Position numbers and translations under genes: made by a program
From: Osmia lignaria lignaria
Taxonomy: Eukaryota > Arthropoda > Insecta > Hymenoptera > Megachilidae
NCBI RefSeq assembly: GCF_051020975.1
Contig: NC_135043.1
Span: 7,750,001-7,814,000, forward strand
Direction: 5' to 3'
Length of the DNA stretch: 64,000 nt
Notes under the pieces: generated by a model
Databases searched by the model: none
What the model was told of the DNA's origin: nothing
What the model saw: only the letters and a program-made list of their open reading frames with translations
Shown: positions 12,517 through 24,636 of the stretch, piece after piece
Layout: the number at the start of each line of letters is the position of its first letter
How positions within the stretch are numbered: position 1 is the first letter of the stretch

Positions 12517-14101
12517 TCAATAACCTTGGTAGGATCTTCCAATCACTGGATCCTTCTTTTACCTGAAAATATCTTCTAAAATCATCAGTCTTATATCAAA
12601 CATTAGAATAGTAGAGATAAAATCATTGAAATGAACGATTCTCTGATTACTCTATCATTACAAGATAAAAGATAGTTTTACAAAGTATGCAGATTGTCAT
12701 GATGTTTGACTATGTCGATTCAAGGAATGACAGTGTTTAAAAATTGTCTGGGATCACGCAGTGTTATTACGTCATTGTTCACCCGACAATAAGCATCATT
12801 TTGGCAGGAAGTTGGGCACAAAGAAAATATACATGTCACCTCGAGGTTGATACACAATTATCCTCTCTACGAGGTTTTAATTAAAGTTCTAGCTTTTCAT
12901 GTTAAGATAAACATTGCAAGAATTTATTAGATAAAACTGCAAAAATCATGATCGTAAAAATCATGAGAGTACGTTATGCAACTTGCTCCATGTGTTCCAT
13001 GCGTTTATGGCAATGTCAATATCGCATCCAAGGTTAATCGTTTCCATGTCTATAATTCTTCTCGTAACATTTCCATCTTAATCGTCGAAAAACCGATTAA
13101 CAGAGATCTTCTAATCAGATCGTACGCATTTGCCTTGCAAACGAGCTTGGATAAGAGATTGAAGCTTAACGAGATCGAGTCTCGTGAGGAACACGCTTCG
13201 AAAGAATTGATAGATTGTTTTACGATCCTTATCGAACACTCACCAGACCCCATGGCGTGTGAGATAAGACAGCATCTTTAAAACGTTACACTTTTTCGGA
13301 TTTTCTTGAAAGTTAGCGAGGATCGTGAACGATCGATGGGTCATTGTCTTTGTTCTGAAACTAATTTCACTCGTCGATCAATCAACGTAATCGTTCGATC
13401 AATTGATTTATTAAAATGAACATAGGTACAAGAATAATTGTAATTACACATGCTTCGTACCTTACTGTGTATGTATTTATATTTTTCATGTTGGTATAAA
13501 AAATATATATCTATATCTCTAGGTGTAGTTTCTAAATATTGCTCTCCATACGTTCATTCACTCCTTTTTCCACACGTACTCAAGATTATTTATAAGTTGA
13601 ACACATCGTTTATTCTTATTCTCTAAGTGTAAGTTAAGCTTCAACGTTTCACGTTTACTAGAGTGGATCGAAAATAGCATTAGCAGACCGGTTGATAATT
13701 GATTAAAATAATATTACTATACCATTTTTACTATGGTACTTCTGTAACACAATATGATATCTACATTTTTTTTTAAATAAAATAATTACAAGAAAGCAAA
13801 ACATACCAATACCTTTCTGATTCACTGTAGTTTTTAGTACAATGCAAAATATACGGTAGTTCTTATATGATATGCAAAAGTCAATTGAAGATTTCAGAAA
13901 TAACATCTGTCAAGATAACAGAATCTCTGCTCTTAGAAAGTCATCCATAAATTATTGCTTTTTCGCATACCCTGATTAGTACATTAATTAACTCCACACA
14001 GTGACGCAACGCTTTTACGTCAAATTATGTACAATTTCAGCAGAAGAAACAACATCGCGCTTTTTCTGATGATAACACCATAGAGAACGAGTCGTTTAAG
14101 C
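12517..14101. other. Intergenic interval between tetraspanin and mpaB-family genes
   Basis: AT-rich. It should hold the tetraspanin promoter and the 3' UTR of the mpaB-family gene. A 101-codon ATG frame at 12976-13281 (plus) has no recognisable domain and is matched by a comparable open frame on the opposite strand, so I do not call it a gene. Confidence 0.4.
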
Positions 14102-17100
14102 TCAGTTGACAGGATATTTGTATATGTCAACGTAAGAATTCTTAATACCCAGGCTCCAGAAGGCTAAGAACGGCAACTTCTCGGTTAGATACATGGCTAT
14201 ACGCATATGGCCATTGAAGTACATTCTGAACAGTGATGACCACCAGTACGTGGACTGCAGCAAATATTTATGAACGATTAGTTGAAGATTCAATATGAAT
14301 CTGCTATACCACGACATGTTGGACGTATCTGAAAATAATAATATAATAATGTAATATTATTTCAATGGAAATCTTCCATCAAAAAAAGAAAGAAAGAGAA
14401 TGTACAGAATTAATTTGAACACCTAATAGCTCACCTATTGTTAAAGAATGATTGTTATTCGTGGCGGAAGAAGATGCCAGAATAAAAGTGAATGCGACAA
14501 AGGCACTTGGTTCGATAAAAGGATTTATTGGCCATAGAGATTCGATCAGAAGGTAACTCATCTTATCGAAATCTTTGTTACCACGTGCCAGAGCAGGCAG
14601 GAATATCTCGTCCAAGAGTCGTCTGCAAAGTGCACGCACCTCTTCAACGTTTCCGCTACATATGTTGTACCTGCATAATATACATTTGATCATTGATACG
14701 TCTAGATATTGATTCCATCATTTTTATGACAAATTTTCATTACTAAATCATAATCTTATCTAGAAGTACTACGGCCCGTGATCATCGAATTAGGACCACG
14801 TACGAAAATTTTACTTTTATGGCTATAATAGTATGTCATAAATGGAAAATTATCTTAGGTCATTCAAATTATTACTAAATACATTGATAACCAGGTATAC
14901 ATAACAATAGACTTGTTACTATTGTGATGAAAATAAAATGATGTGGGCGATGAGCGATTAAGGACCTATTCAAAAGACTAGTTTACAACTTTCCAAGCAC
15001 CAGATTATCTGAGTTGAAAACAAGAATTACAGATATTTGGGAAAATAATGAAGATATAAAGAAATATATGCGGAACATGCCGGAAAGGATACAAGCTGTC
15101 ATCAAAGCAAAGGGGTGGAAGTACAAGATATTAACACGTGTTAATAATGTTATGTACAGTAGTAGTGTATTATGTTAGTAGCTAATAAATTTAAACTGGC
15201 CTTTTAAGTTTACAGAAAACGTGAAAAATGTTGAAAATTTCTAGCGGTCCTAATTCGATGGCCTGACTGTAAAAGATTCAATTATTTCGGCGAAACGTTA
15301 AAAAGGGTATAAATTTCGAAATAGAACTCGTGTCTGGAGCACGAACTTGTCTTCCATGCCGAGCATGCTGCCAACAACACGCCAGAAATGAATCAGTCCT
15401 TCGAGTTCCTCGGAATTGTTATTCACCCCGAGATAGTCGCCGCTCAGAAGGGTGAAACCCATGAATCCGAATTGAGTCAATGCCATATCCAATTGCGAGA
15501 TCTTCTGGAGGCCAGCTTCCGAGCTTCTTCGAAACGCTACGCAGTGTTTTTTCCGTACGATTTTCAGAGAATCGAGAAACCTGCCAAAAAGAAAAGAAAA
15601 GGGAAAACATTGATTTTACAGACAATCTTGTTACGAGCAAACGGGCGGTTCGCGATTGATTTATTCCATGAGGAAACTATTTGCCTTTTACATCCTTCGT
15701 CTACCTACACCCGTTTATTTTCTCTCACGAAATTTTAACCTTCGAATGGCTAAACAAATCTTAAACGCGTAATCCTGCGTTCAATTGTGTGCCTGACGAT
15801 ATTCAGGGAACCCGATGGTATTTTTAACATTTTTAAATTAACAGACTGTGGATTTTAATTTCTTACAAAGGCTTAATTTAAATTTATAAGAATTTTAGTT
15901 TAATTTCATAAATTTATATTTATAAAAAGGATTTTTATTTCCCTAACAGGATCAATTGATTAACATTTTATGTAGCAGACGCTTTGATATTTCGGATTTT
16001 CCCAGACTAAAGATTATTCGTCTGCACGTCAAGGAGGGAATATATTCGGCAAGATGAATCGATTAAAATACCGGAGCTGCACGAGCTCGACGATTCCCCG
16101 AATGCCAATGAACGGGGCACGACTTCATCGATCCTCTTCTACGGTATATTTTTGTCACGCAGGATATTTCATGAAGGAGAGTCGTCGGGACAATCTGGAT
16201 ATCGCTTTCAAACGTTCAAGAGGCGTTGAAAACCGCAGTGATATTAATAGTACCAAATTACTAAAAATAGAAAAGTATTTAAAGAAGGTGGTATTCTTAA
16301 CTTGGCTCGTGTGTTTCACTGGTATCAATTTTGAGAGCATCATTTCGTGGAAAAGACTTATCATTGTCTATTGAAATTTTGCAAACAAAGCACAATTGCA
16401 CACTTACTCTTTCTCAATGCCAGCTCTTTTTCCATACCAGGTCCAAGTGTGCAGAATCGTGGATACGTATCTACGAAACGCAGCACACTGCGTGCTACTT
16501 TGTCTGGTGAACAATAGAACGTCCTTGATCGACGGTATAGCGAATAGAATTACCAGGCCGCACAGTTTAGCGATCATCATGGTAAAAGTGTTGTTATAAA
16601 ACATCCTTTGACCAAGTAGAAACTTCTTTTCGTCGAAGAAGGGTGGTAGCTTTGGTTGGAGCCATTCGAAGTCCATCAAGGTGTTCGATCCATCCTTGAG
16701 GAGCACTTGCAGCCTCGACTCCGTGGCATCTGAAGCAAAAAATCATTAATTTATTAAAAGTGTGAAATAAATTTTAAAAGGCTATTACAAATAACATGCA
16801 TGAACTCTGGATTTTAGATTCTAGATTATGGTACCTAAATCCTAGTTTCTAGACTTTAGATTTGGACAGTTCTACTAGCTCGAAAGTTTGGTTTAGATTT
16901 AATTTTCCTGAATTCTGGATCTCAACCTTTGGATCATCCATTTCAAATTTTGCAAATTAAATTCTGAATCTTTAATCTGGACTCTGATCCTTAGAGCTTA
17001 AGCTTTGGATCATTGATAATAGCTTTCAAATTTTGGATTTTAGATCCTCCGATCCTGAAGACACCTGCTCTCTTCAATACCCTTAGATATCGGACATTGA

Positions 17101-19721
17101 ACCATGAATCACCAATCTCCACTGCTAGATCTCGAACTTTGGATGATGGACATTAAAATCTTGGACCTCGGATCATAGATTATGGTCCACGTGGTATTAA
17201 ATCATGACCCCGAAATCTAGTGTCGCTTACATCACGTTCAAATTCACGATCTTTATTTTTTTCTCACCGATTGTTCCTATCAACCTCGAGTAATTCCATA
17301 AAAACGTGTGATACGTTCAGATAGAGAATCTTTTACGTTCGTTTCAATTAAGTTGTTCACAGCAACCGGATCAATGTTTTACAACCGACAAATTTGTAAA
17401 ACATGACCATATAAGTGAAACGTACATCGTGTGGGTGATCCCACGATCCGATAGAATAGAATTCATTTGGTATTCAGAGCCATCGAAAGTGGATACATCT
17501 GTGCAATGGACATGACTAGAATAAGAACCATCGTCCATAACGAGACGTAATCGAACCGAATGTGGTTGCACGCATTACACATGCTGTCTGCTTAATCAAA
17601 AATAGATTAAAGGCTTCTTCCACGTAGCCATTGTTCGCAAAGTAACTATTAAAAGAGATTACGAAACATCCAAGCAATCAGCAGTACTTGTTAACTCGAT
17701 CCAATCCTATTTCCTTTTCTTTTCTGAAAGAACAAAGTACAATGTATACTAGCAATCAAATCAGGTTACCCCAAGAAAAATGAGGATACCTAATGACATA
17801 ATTAGGAAAAAGATAATATAGTTTTTAATTATTAAATATAAAATTTAGGAACCCCCTACACATATGGGGTTCCTTCCCTATATTGCCATGTTTCCTGAGG
17901 ATGGCCTAGGGGAAAGGCAAGGACCCAGAACATCACCATTCTTCCTGAGGAAGACCTAAGATTATTTAACCCTTTCGCTGCCACGCGAATTTTTGAACTT
18001 GCACCAGTGGGCCACAATAAAAATTTCATATTAAAAATTTAATAATGGCAAAGAACTGCGAAATATATTATAATAACGGTACAATCTTGCCAATAGCACA
18101 TTTTTCTTAGTGGTCACCAGTGACCACCATGGGCCAAATGAAAAGACAAGCGCCGTGGCAGCGAAAGGGTTAAATATAATAAATATATTTTTACCATGGT
18201 TCACTTAATTTTTCATTCAACTATCAATGAAAATGATTCTACTCAATTATCTTGACAGATATTTCGAGATAGTTTTATCTTCCACGTGTGTACAGTGGAA
18301 AGTTAGATCATCGAGATTATGTCATCATAGCCCATTGCGTAAAAATTGCTTTCACCGAGCTACATTTCCATTCTCTCCTTTTATTGATCGTCGTTCTATT
18401 TAATATATCAATAGTAACGTTAAGTTGTAATAATTGAAGTTCTACGTTATCCGCAAGAAGCTGCACACGTGTTGCATTTGAAGCCAGCCAAGGAAAGTAA
18501 GTCGAGGCCGTCCGTTTCTATTCGCACTTTCATTAAACGCAGCATGTTTAGAACCTCTGTGCAATACCTTGGGAAAAAAAAATACGAAAAAGAGATAATC
18601 AACCGCTTCTGCTAACTATGCGAATAACTTAACGGTTTGACCATGCAGGTGAAACGTGTCTTAACTGTGAATGGATGAATAAAATATGAAATTTTATTCT
18701 GCTATAATTACAAAATTACACTAACTGGAATTTATAGAATATTATAATTTTAAATACAGTTATTTTTCCATTCCGTCAAGGATCAGCTCTTCTCCGGAAA
18801 TATGCAAAATCGTTGACTCGAGAAGAAAGAAATTTCCATTAAAACTCTATAAACCTTGTTCGCTTCTTGGCACAAAGTCAGAGGACTCAGGTATAAAATA
18901 GAAAATACTTGATTTTTTGAAGGCGAATGATCCACGGGAAATTGTTTAAAATTGACAAAGATTATGTAAGAGAATAAACAATGAGTACCATGAAATATCA
19001 GATATGCAATCATTCGCTAATACTAATATCCTGTACAAGATCGTTCAAGGATTTACTTAGGTTATATAACGTAATAAAACATCGTTTGTTCGAAGAAAAT
19101 TTTACCGAACACCCAGAATCTTCTTTCGAGATTTTGTAATCCTCCAGGTTCACTTAAGGTATAAAAAAAATTTCCTTGTACTTCTACGTATCCAATACAT
19201 ACCCATCTAAATGAAGTTTTAATGTTAATTAAATATTTTAGAATTTATGTTGATTTACAGAATTATCATTATTTGAATGACATACATATTTTCACTTCCG
19301 GTGCAAAAGTAGCACCGCGTCGGTTCAATGGACCGAACGATGCAGACCTATCTTGCTTAGGATGCTTAGTAGTCTTAATATTTCAATATTAAATATTATA
19401 AATTTGAATAATAAAATAATAAAATAATAAAATTTTGAATAAGTGTCGTTGATAGTTAGTACGGTTAATTTTAAGTTCTTCTCAAATAAATAACTCCATA
19501 TATACACCAGTACAAGAACACTTCGACTCTGCCTACGGTATTCTTACCCAGGATGCTTTGAACCGTAACAAAACTAAAACAACTCAACTTACGCATAAAA
19601 CGTGATCGCATAAAAAACATGATCCATCCAAGAAAAAGTGCATCACCGGTACACTGAACCTCTTTAAAAAAAGACACTGACCTGCCAAATCCGTCTGTTT
19701 CACGTCCTTGATCCTATTCAT
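14102..19721 (-). CDS. mpaB/rubber-oxygenase (DUF2236) family protein, five exons, 352 aa
   Basis: Minus-strand exons: 19682-19721 (ATG at 19721), 16408-16729, 15347-15580, 14435-14670 and 14102-14328. Phases agree throughout and the sum is 1059 nt. Donors are G|GTCAGT, GA|GTAAGT, AA|GTTCGT (weak) and G|GTGAGC; all acceptors end in CAG. The protein has GQRMFYNN and a hydrophobic stretch near residues 65-95, then MALTQFGFMGF (153-163) and GLIHFWRVVGSMLGMEDKYN (182-201). A WPINPF block and SWYSRFILNLQL follow. These blocks are the hallmark of the family that includes fungal ER-bound mpaB oxygenase and bacterial latex-clearing proteins, common in insects but of unknown substrate. His185 is a candidate metal- or heme-contacting residue by family analogy. 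Intron 1 is about 3 kb. Confidence 0.85.
16795..17210. repeat. Degenerate short-unit repeat field
   Basis: Repeated variants of TTTGGATC, TTTAGATT and TCTGGAT at irregular spacing over about 0.4 kb, looking like an old, eroded minisatellite inside the intron. Confidence 0.5.
17966..18173. mobile_element. TTAA-flanked MITE, piggyBac-like
   Basis: The ends read TTAACCCTTTCGCTGCCACG and its reverse complement, giving a 16-bp perfect terminal inverted repeat inside TTAA duplications. Total length is 208 bp with no coding capacity. TTAA target duplication and ends starting CCC are typical of piggyBac-superfamily nonautonomous elements. An internal perfect palindrome, GTGGTCACCAGTGACCAC, lies at 18110-18127. 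Confidence 0.7.
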
Positions 19722-21190
19722 GTTTACGTGCCACAATCATAAGATCAACTCTTCCGCTGCTCGTACATCTATCATTGAATGCACTGTACCATGTACTGGC
19801 GGCGATAAAAACTGCTACACCCTCGTATTCAACACGATCCAGTAAAACTGATTTATCATTAGTACACGATTACTCTTGGTATTAAATTAGCACAACCCGT
19901 CTTCTTCGATCGTGCTGGCCGCGTATAATACTAGGGAATGAAAGAAGCAAGTTTCTACAGTACATCTTTGGAGAAAGGTAAGTCTCCTACCTTTCGCTCG
20001 CTCCTTCCTTCTCCTTTTCCTGCAACGTCCACGTGAAACGGTGCATATAGAGCAACAGAGTACCTTGACATCGAAATGAGAAATCTATCATCAACGATTC
20101 GACCTCAAAATTGCATTACTTTCCTAAAGCTTGATTCTTGTCGTAAATTATATGAATAATAGATTGGAAAATTACCTGAATTCTGTATGACATTATTTGG
20201 CAGGGTTCCTTTCTGTGAGCAGTCAATCTTTAGGCTTGGTTTTTAAAACGAAATTACTATCAATGATTTTAGGTCTATGTTAACACGTTGGCCGTGGAAG
20301 CTGTGGATCTGTATCACACTTCATTAATATTATTAATAATGATATTAGGATACTATTGTTATAATAGATATTAGTATTTTGATAACGTTACACTAAAAAA
20401 TGAGAGGGAGTAAATTGGTTAACCGGAAGTGTAACGTGCATCTTTGATACATTCGTAAATACAATTGGATCCGTCACAAAATTCTTGATATTATTAAAAA
20501 CTGAACTCTGTTAATATAGATACATAATTTATGGCTCTATTATAAATCTACCGTATTATATACTTACTGCATTGATGTTGCAAGTGCCATGAATAATTTT
20601 GCATATGTTTACCGATGGAGTGACAATACCGGAAAACGTTAAATTTTACCCATAAACACCATAATTATCGATAGAGCACGAAAGCTTCGTCGTTTTCGGT
20701 GGCGAAAGTAAATGTCAAACGAACGCAATGCTGGTCGCATTTTGTACGAACGGAAAGCGAAAGTTCTCCCTATTGCTTTTCTGTTCGCTCTATCGTTGTA
20801 CCGATACGCGTGTACAATGAACTTGTCGTTATGCTGTTGGTACATTGGTGAAAGTAGCTATATTTTCGACATCGTTGTTCGTCTTACCTTTACACATGTT
20901 GCATTTGCTTCCACTTGAATGAGAAAAGAATTCTGGGTATCTTTGATCACTGTTAACAATAACAGACAAGTACATAATCTAGTATTTTGTAAAGGAAACG
21001 TTATAAACAGTGTTTACTCATTAACAATATTCAGTATTAACAGATTATTAACACTCTAAAGTGTTGATCTAAAAGTAACGATAAACAATATACGTACATG
21101 TGAAGATATAAGTTTAATATTGAACTGATGGTCGACGGCAAGAAGAATTAATTTTAGCATTGTGATATAACAGGATGTGGTAAGGGCGAT

Positions 21191-21323
21191 TTCTTTAAAA
21201 AAACGCCGCCATAAAGAATTAATATCGTCAGTGCCATCTAACAGCAAAGCGTCCAACTATGATCAAAGATCATCGCTAGATGGAACTATTTGTAACGTTT
21301 GATGGCGGTATTTTTTTAAAAAA
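21191..21323. repeat. Imperfect inverted repeat, possible MITE
   Basis: The left arm has TTAAAAAAA, then CGCCGCCAT, then GCCATCTA. The right arm has TAGATGG, then GATGGCGGTA, then TTTTTTTAA, in mirrored order. The centre holds ATGATCAAAGATCAT, itself self-complementary. About 130 bp in total. Confidence 0.5.
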
Positions 21324-22179
21324 TGGCACAATTTAAAAATATACCGTGATATACGCACAAGTATTGTTTACTTAATATATAATATTACGAATAAATGAAG
21401 AAAAACAGATGAGTTTTGGAAAAACCATGTATTATAGAATAATAATAGATTACATTGTTCATGGTAATAATGATATAGTAAACCAGAATATACCTGACAA
21501 TAATAATAAGAATCTAAAATAACACGAATACTGAATACATATTATTAACAATAATGAGAGGAGGGACTTTGGGGGATGTTTGGCAAAAAAGGAAGGGGCC
21601 AAACCGCTGAGAACTGCATTCAAAATAAAAGGGGGGGAAAAAGGTGGGAAGGAAGGAAAGGGAAAAATAGAAATACGATAAAATTAATAAGATTAGATCT
21701 ATGGATCGATAAATCTACCATCTTCGACGTGTTTCATCATTTTGAGCATTTTAAAAAGAATTGACTACATAGCCCGACGTGAAATGATTTCAGTCACGTA
21801 CAGATCCGCTCCTCCACGAAAAAAAATATTACACTTCGTTGTATGCAACAAAAATATGTTTTAAATCAACAGAACAAGAAAATAAAACAGAAATGAAATA
21901 CAATAAGGAATGACGTTTGGTTGTATTTAAGACTTACTGCTAAATGTAATTAAAGTAATTGCTCTGAACAGCAATTTTTACGATTGTTTAAAAAAAAGTA
22001 ACGCGTTCACGACGCTGGTTTATATAAAATGTAAGTTTCCTTTCTTTCATTGAAAAATAATAAAATATATAATTCGTTCTCCGATCAAACGTGAAACGCT
22101 TTTATTTTAATTCTGTTGTATATATAAACAAGGAAAAAACCTTTATGTATGTGTATACGTACATATTATCTATATATGG

Positions 22180-22196
22180 GTGTGTGTGTGTGTGTG
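22180..22196. repeat. (TG)n microsatellite
   Basis: About eight uninterrupted GT dinucleotides in AT-rich DNA. Confidence 0.8.
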
Positions 22197-23834
22197 ATAT
22201 ATTAGCGTATCGCACGCACAACGTGAAAACGTTTCAATATTGTTTTTCTTTGCTAGCACGCGCGAAAATTTTTCACGAGACGAAATTATTGCGTCTGTTT
22301 TATCTGTTTCATATAAGCCGAAGACTAAAGGTGCAGGGAAGAAGAAAAGATACGAAAAAAAAAAAAAAAAGGATCGAGCATATTTCTTTTTCCACTCGAG
22401 AACCAGCTCGTTTTAGGAATTGTACGTGGTTTCCAGACATCTGGAAATTTGTTAAATTGCACCCTGGTCTTTGCGGATTGGTCCTTTCCCACTGGCGCCA
22501 TAATTATCAATTCTAACTAATTATTCACGAGCTGAGATCTTAACTTTACTAACGAAGCACCTCGAATACACTAAACGAAAAAAAAAAAAAAAAGAAAAAA
22601 AATTATGGACAGTGTTTAAAAGAAAAAATTAAAAGAAAAAGAAAACATTCGGGGTAACGACAGAAATGGGTGTTTGCGATTAATTGGTTCAGTTCTATTC
22701 AGGGACAGAACACGCTGACGTTTCTTGAACATTATTCTTCCTCATTTTATCGGCTGTGAACGAACCACGGTATATTGTTTTCGTTAAAATATCAAAGCAT
22801 GCAATTCACGTTGCAAGAACGTTACGGCACGACACTGGTCTAATAACGCTAAATAAATTTCATAAGACTATGTCGTTTCGCATGGCAGCGATGCTTTACG
22901 TTTGATTAAAAAAGCAACACGACACGTCGAATTTGCAGAGGCCTCGAATGTAATTAGATATCAACTAACTGGATTCGTGCACCTCGTGAACAAAGCCATG
23001 TTTATTAATTGACCATCCACGTATTTTAAAATGAACCATCCTTTAATCTATGCTTTTGCGAACCATCGAAAGCCTCTTTAGGCATGCTAAAAAGTTGAAC
23101 GGCAGAACTGTGTGCACGAGTCAGCGAGAATAAGCTGTCTAAATTGTATTTTTTTTTTCTTTTTTTTTTGTGTAACGTTCCCTCTGTGCATCACCTTTTA
23201 CAATCATGATCCACGGAGGTTTGGCAGCCTTTGTGTTATTATTTTCAACTAATAAACTATGGCATAGGTTACAATGCGATATAGTCAACGAATGTACCGA
23301 GTGGACAAAACATTCTTGTTCTTAAAATACACACTCGAAATCCACTTCTACGCGCAAGGATTTTGCACAAGTATGAAAAAATAAAGGAGACGAAATAGTC
23401 CTTGTAAGGAAGCACTAACGCGCAGACGAGGATTTGAATAAAATTCTTACATGCTAAGCTGTAAATCTAATACGTACTATGATTCCATACTATACTGTAA
23501 CATGTACGAATTTGTGCCACCCGGTATAACTCCGAAATTCCTCTAATTACTTTGCTGGAAGGTAAGTACGCGATGACCAGCTGTTGCTCCATGGTGAAGT
23601 TGTTTATCTTGGTCTGTTCTACGGGAACGACTCAGTGTCTTGCATTAAATTACACATTTTGCTCAAATCCACGATACACTTCATTGATTTTCCATCACTC
23701 TAATATTCAGAGTGTGTGTCTAGTCAAATCCAAAATTGTAAACTGCAATTCTTCTTTATGCATCCAGTATAGGATCATTGATGGTGTTCCAGGATTCTGC
23801 TTGGTCAGTGTATCAGTGTTTTATACGAAGTGTT

Positions 23835-24178
23835 CGGTTTTAGGTGGACGTCCTTTAATAAGGTAGTAGCTGAGGTGATTCTGAACAACTATTTCCTTTA
23901 CCAAAATGCTCGTTAAGGCTTAGTTTTTGAATTAATAATGAAAAACACTGAGCAGTCAGAGCGCGCATGCTCAGACGAGGGAGTGTAAGCTACGAACCGA
24001 CGCGACGCGCCGAGTAGTTTATTCGCGGCCATGACCCGCGCAGTATGTGCGCTCTGATTGGTCGGTGTTTTTCATTAATAATTTAAAAACTAAGCCTTAA
24101 CGAGCATTGTGATAAAGGAGAAAGTTGTTCAAGATCTTCTTAGCTACCACCTCCTACAAGGATGACCACCTCTAACCG
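23835..24178. repeat. Long imperfect palindrome with CpG-rich centre
   Basis: The best arms run from about 23884 to 23971 and 24044 to 24129. By eye they differ at about 11 of 88 positions, including an uninterrupted shared ATGCTCGTTAAGGCTTAG. Weaker matching continues outward to about 23835 and 24178. The roughly 70-bp centre is GC-rich (CGACGCGACGCG). The right inner arm carries an inverted CCAAT motif. Likely a MITE-type hairpin element; no terminal target duplication could be fixed. Confidence 0.6.
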
Positions 24179-24547
24179 TACACCCTCTGTGTGAAATTAA
24201 GATTCAGCTGCTATTGGTAAGTATTACTGGAAGCAAAATTATTGTTGAATCCTATGAGCAAATGTGCATGATCATGTATCCTCTGACTTTTTTAATGCGT
24301 CATAAGAATCGTTCCACTGGTGAGTCCGTTTATTGTGTTCAAATTTTGTCTCGAGCTTCTTATTTGAAGGACTTTTCACTATGATCCGTTTACGTCAAAA
24401 TTATCCGAAGGAAGACGAATGGATTCGTCGAAAAATAATTGGCGGTCAGCTCTTGCGTGTCCTGATATTTTGGTACGTTTTCGTGTTAATATGTGTATTG
24501 TGCTTTCGAGTCCCCCTCTTAGCATCTGTTTCACTCTTGACTTCTTT

Positions 24548-24553
24548 TTTATT
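24548..24553 (-). terminator. Candidate poly(A) signal of the PIH1 gene
   Basis: AATAAA on the minus strand about 84 bases downstream of the stop codon at 24637. Confidence 0.45.
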
Positions 24554-24636
24554 GATTAATGTTCTACCTATTTACATTAAATTCACTGCTCTTTTAGCTA
24601 TGAGCTAGTACTTAGTACCAGCTACAAACTAGGCTA

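Larger units (their letters stand above)
16730..19681 (-). other. Long intron 1 of the mpaB-family gene, repeat-bearing
   Basis: About 2.95 kb between a 13-codon first coding exon and exon 2. It contains a degenerate TTTGGAT/TTAGATT-like repeat field at 16795-17210 and a TTAA-flanked inverted-repeat element at 17966-18173. A tandem pair of TTCCTGAGGA-containing segments lies at about 17890-17960. No further coding exon was seen. Confidence 0.6.
19722..24636. other. Intergenic interval between mpaB-family and PIH1 genes
   Basis: About 4.9 kb with no supported gene. It contains an inverted repeat at 21191-21323, a dinucleotide repeat at 22180-22196, A-tracts near 22355-22371 and 22577-22605, T-tracts near 23150-23170, and the long palindrome at 23835-24178. 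A 75-codon ATG frame at 24381-24608 (plus) is hydrophobic but overlaps the likely 3' end of the PIH1 gene and has no other support. Confidence 0.5.

Noticed and set aside
22091..22516. 141-codon plus-strand frame
   Set aside because: Low-complexity AT-rich sequence with TG and A-tract runs; no coding character.
24381..24608. 75-codon hydrophobic plus-strand frame
   Set aside because: It overlaps the likely 3' UTR and poly(A) signal of the convergent PIH1 gene, and no splice or family support was seen.
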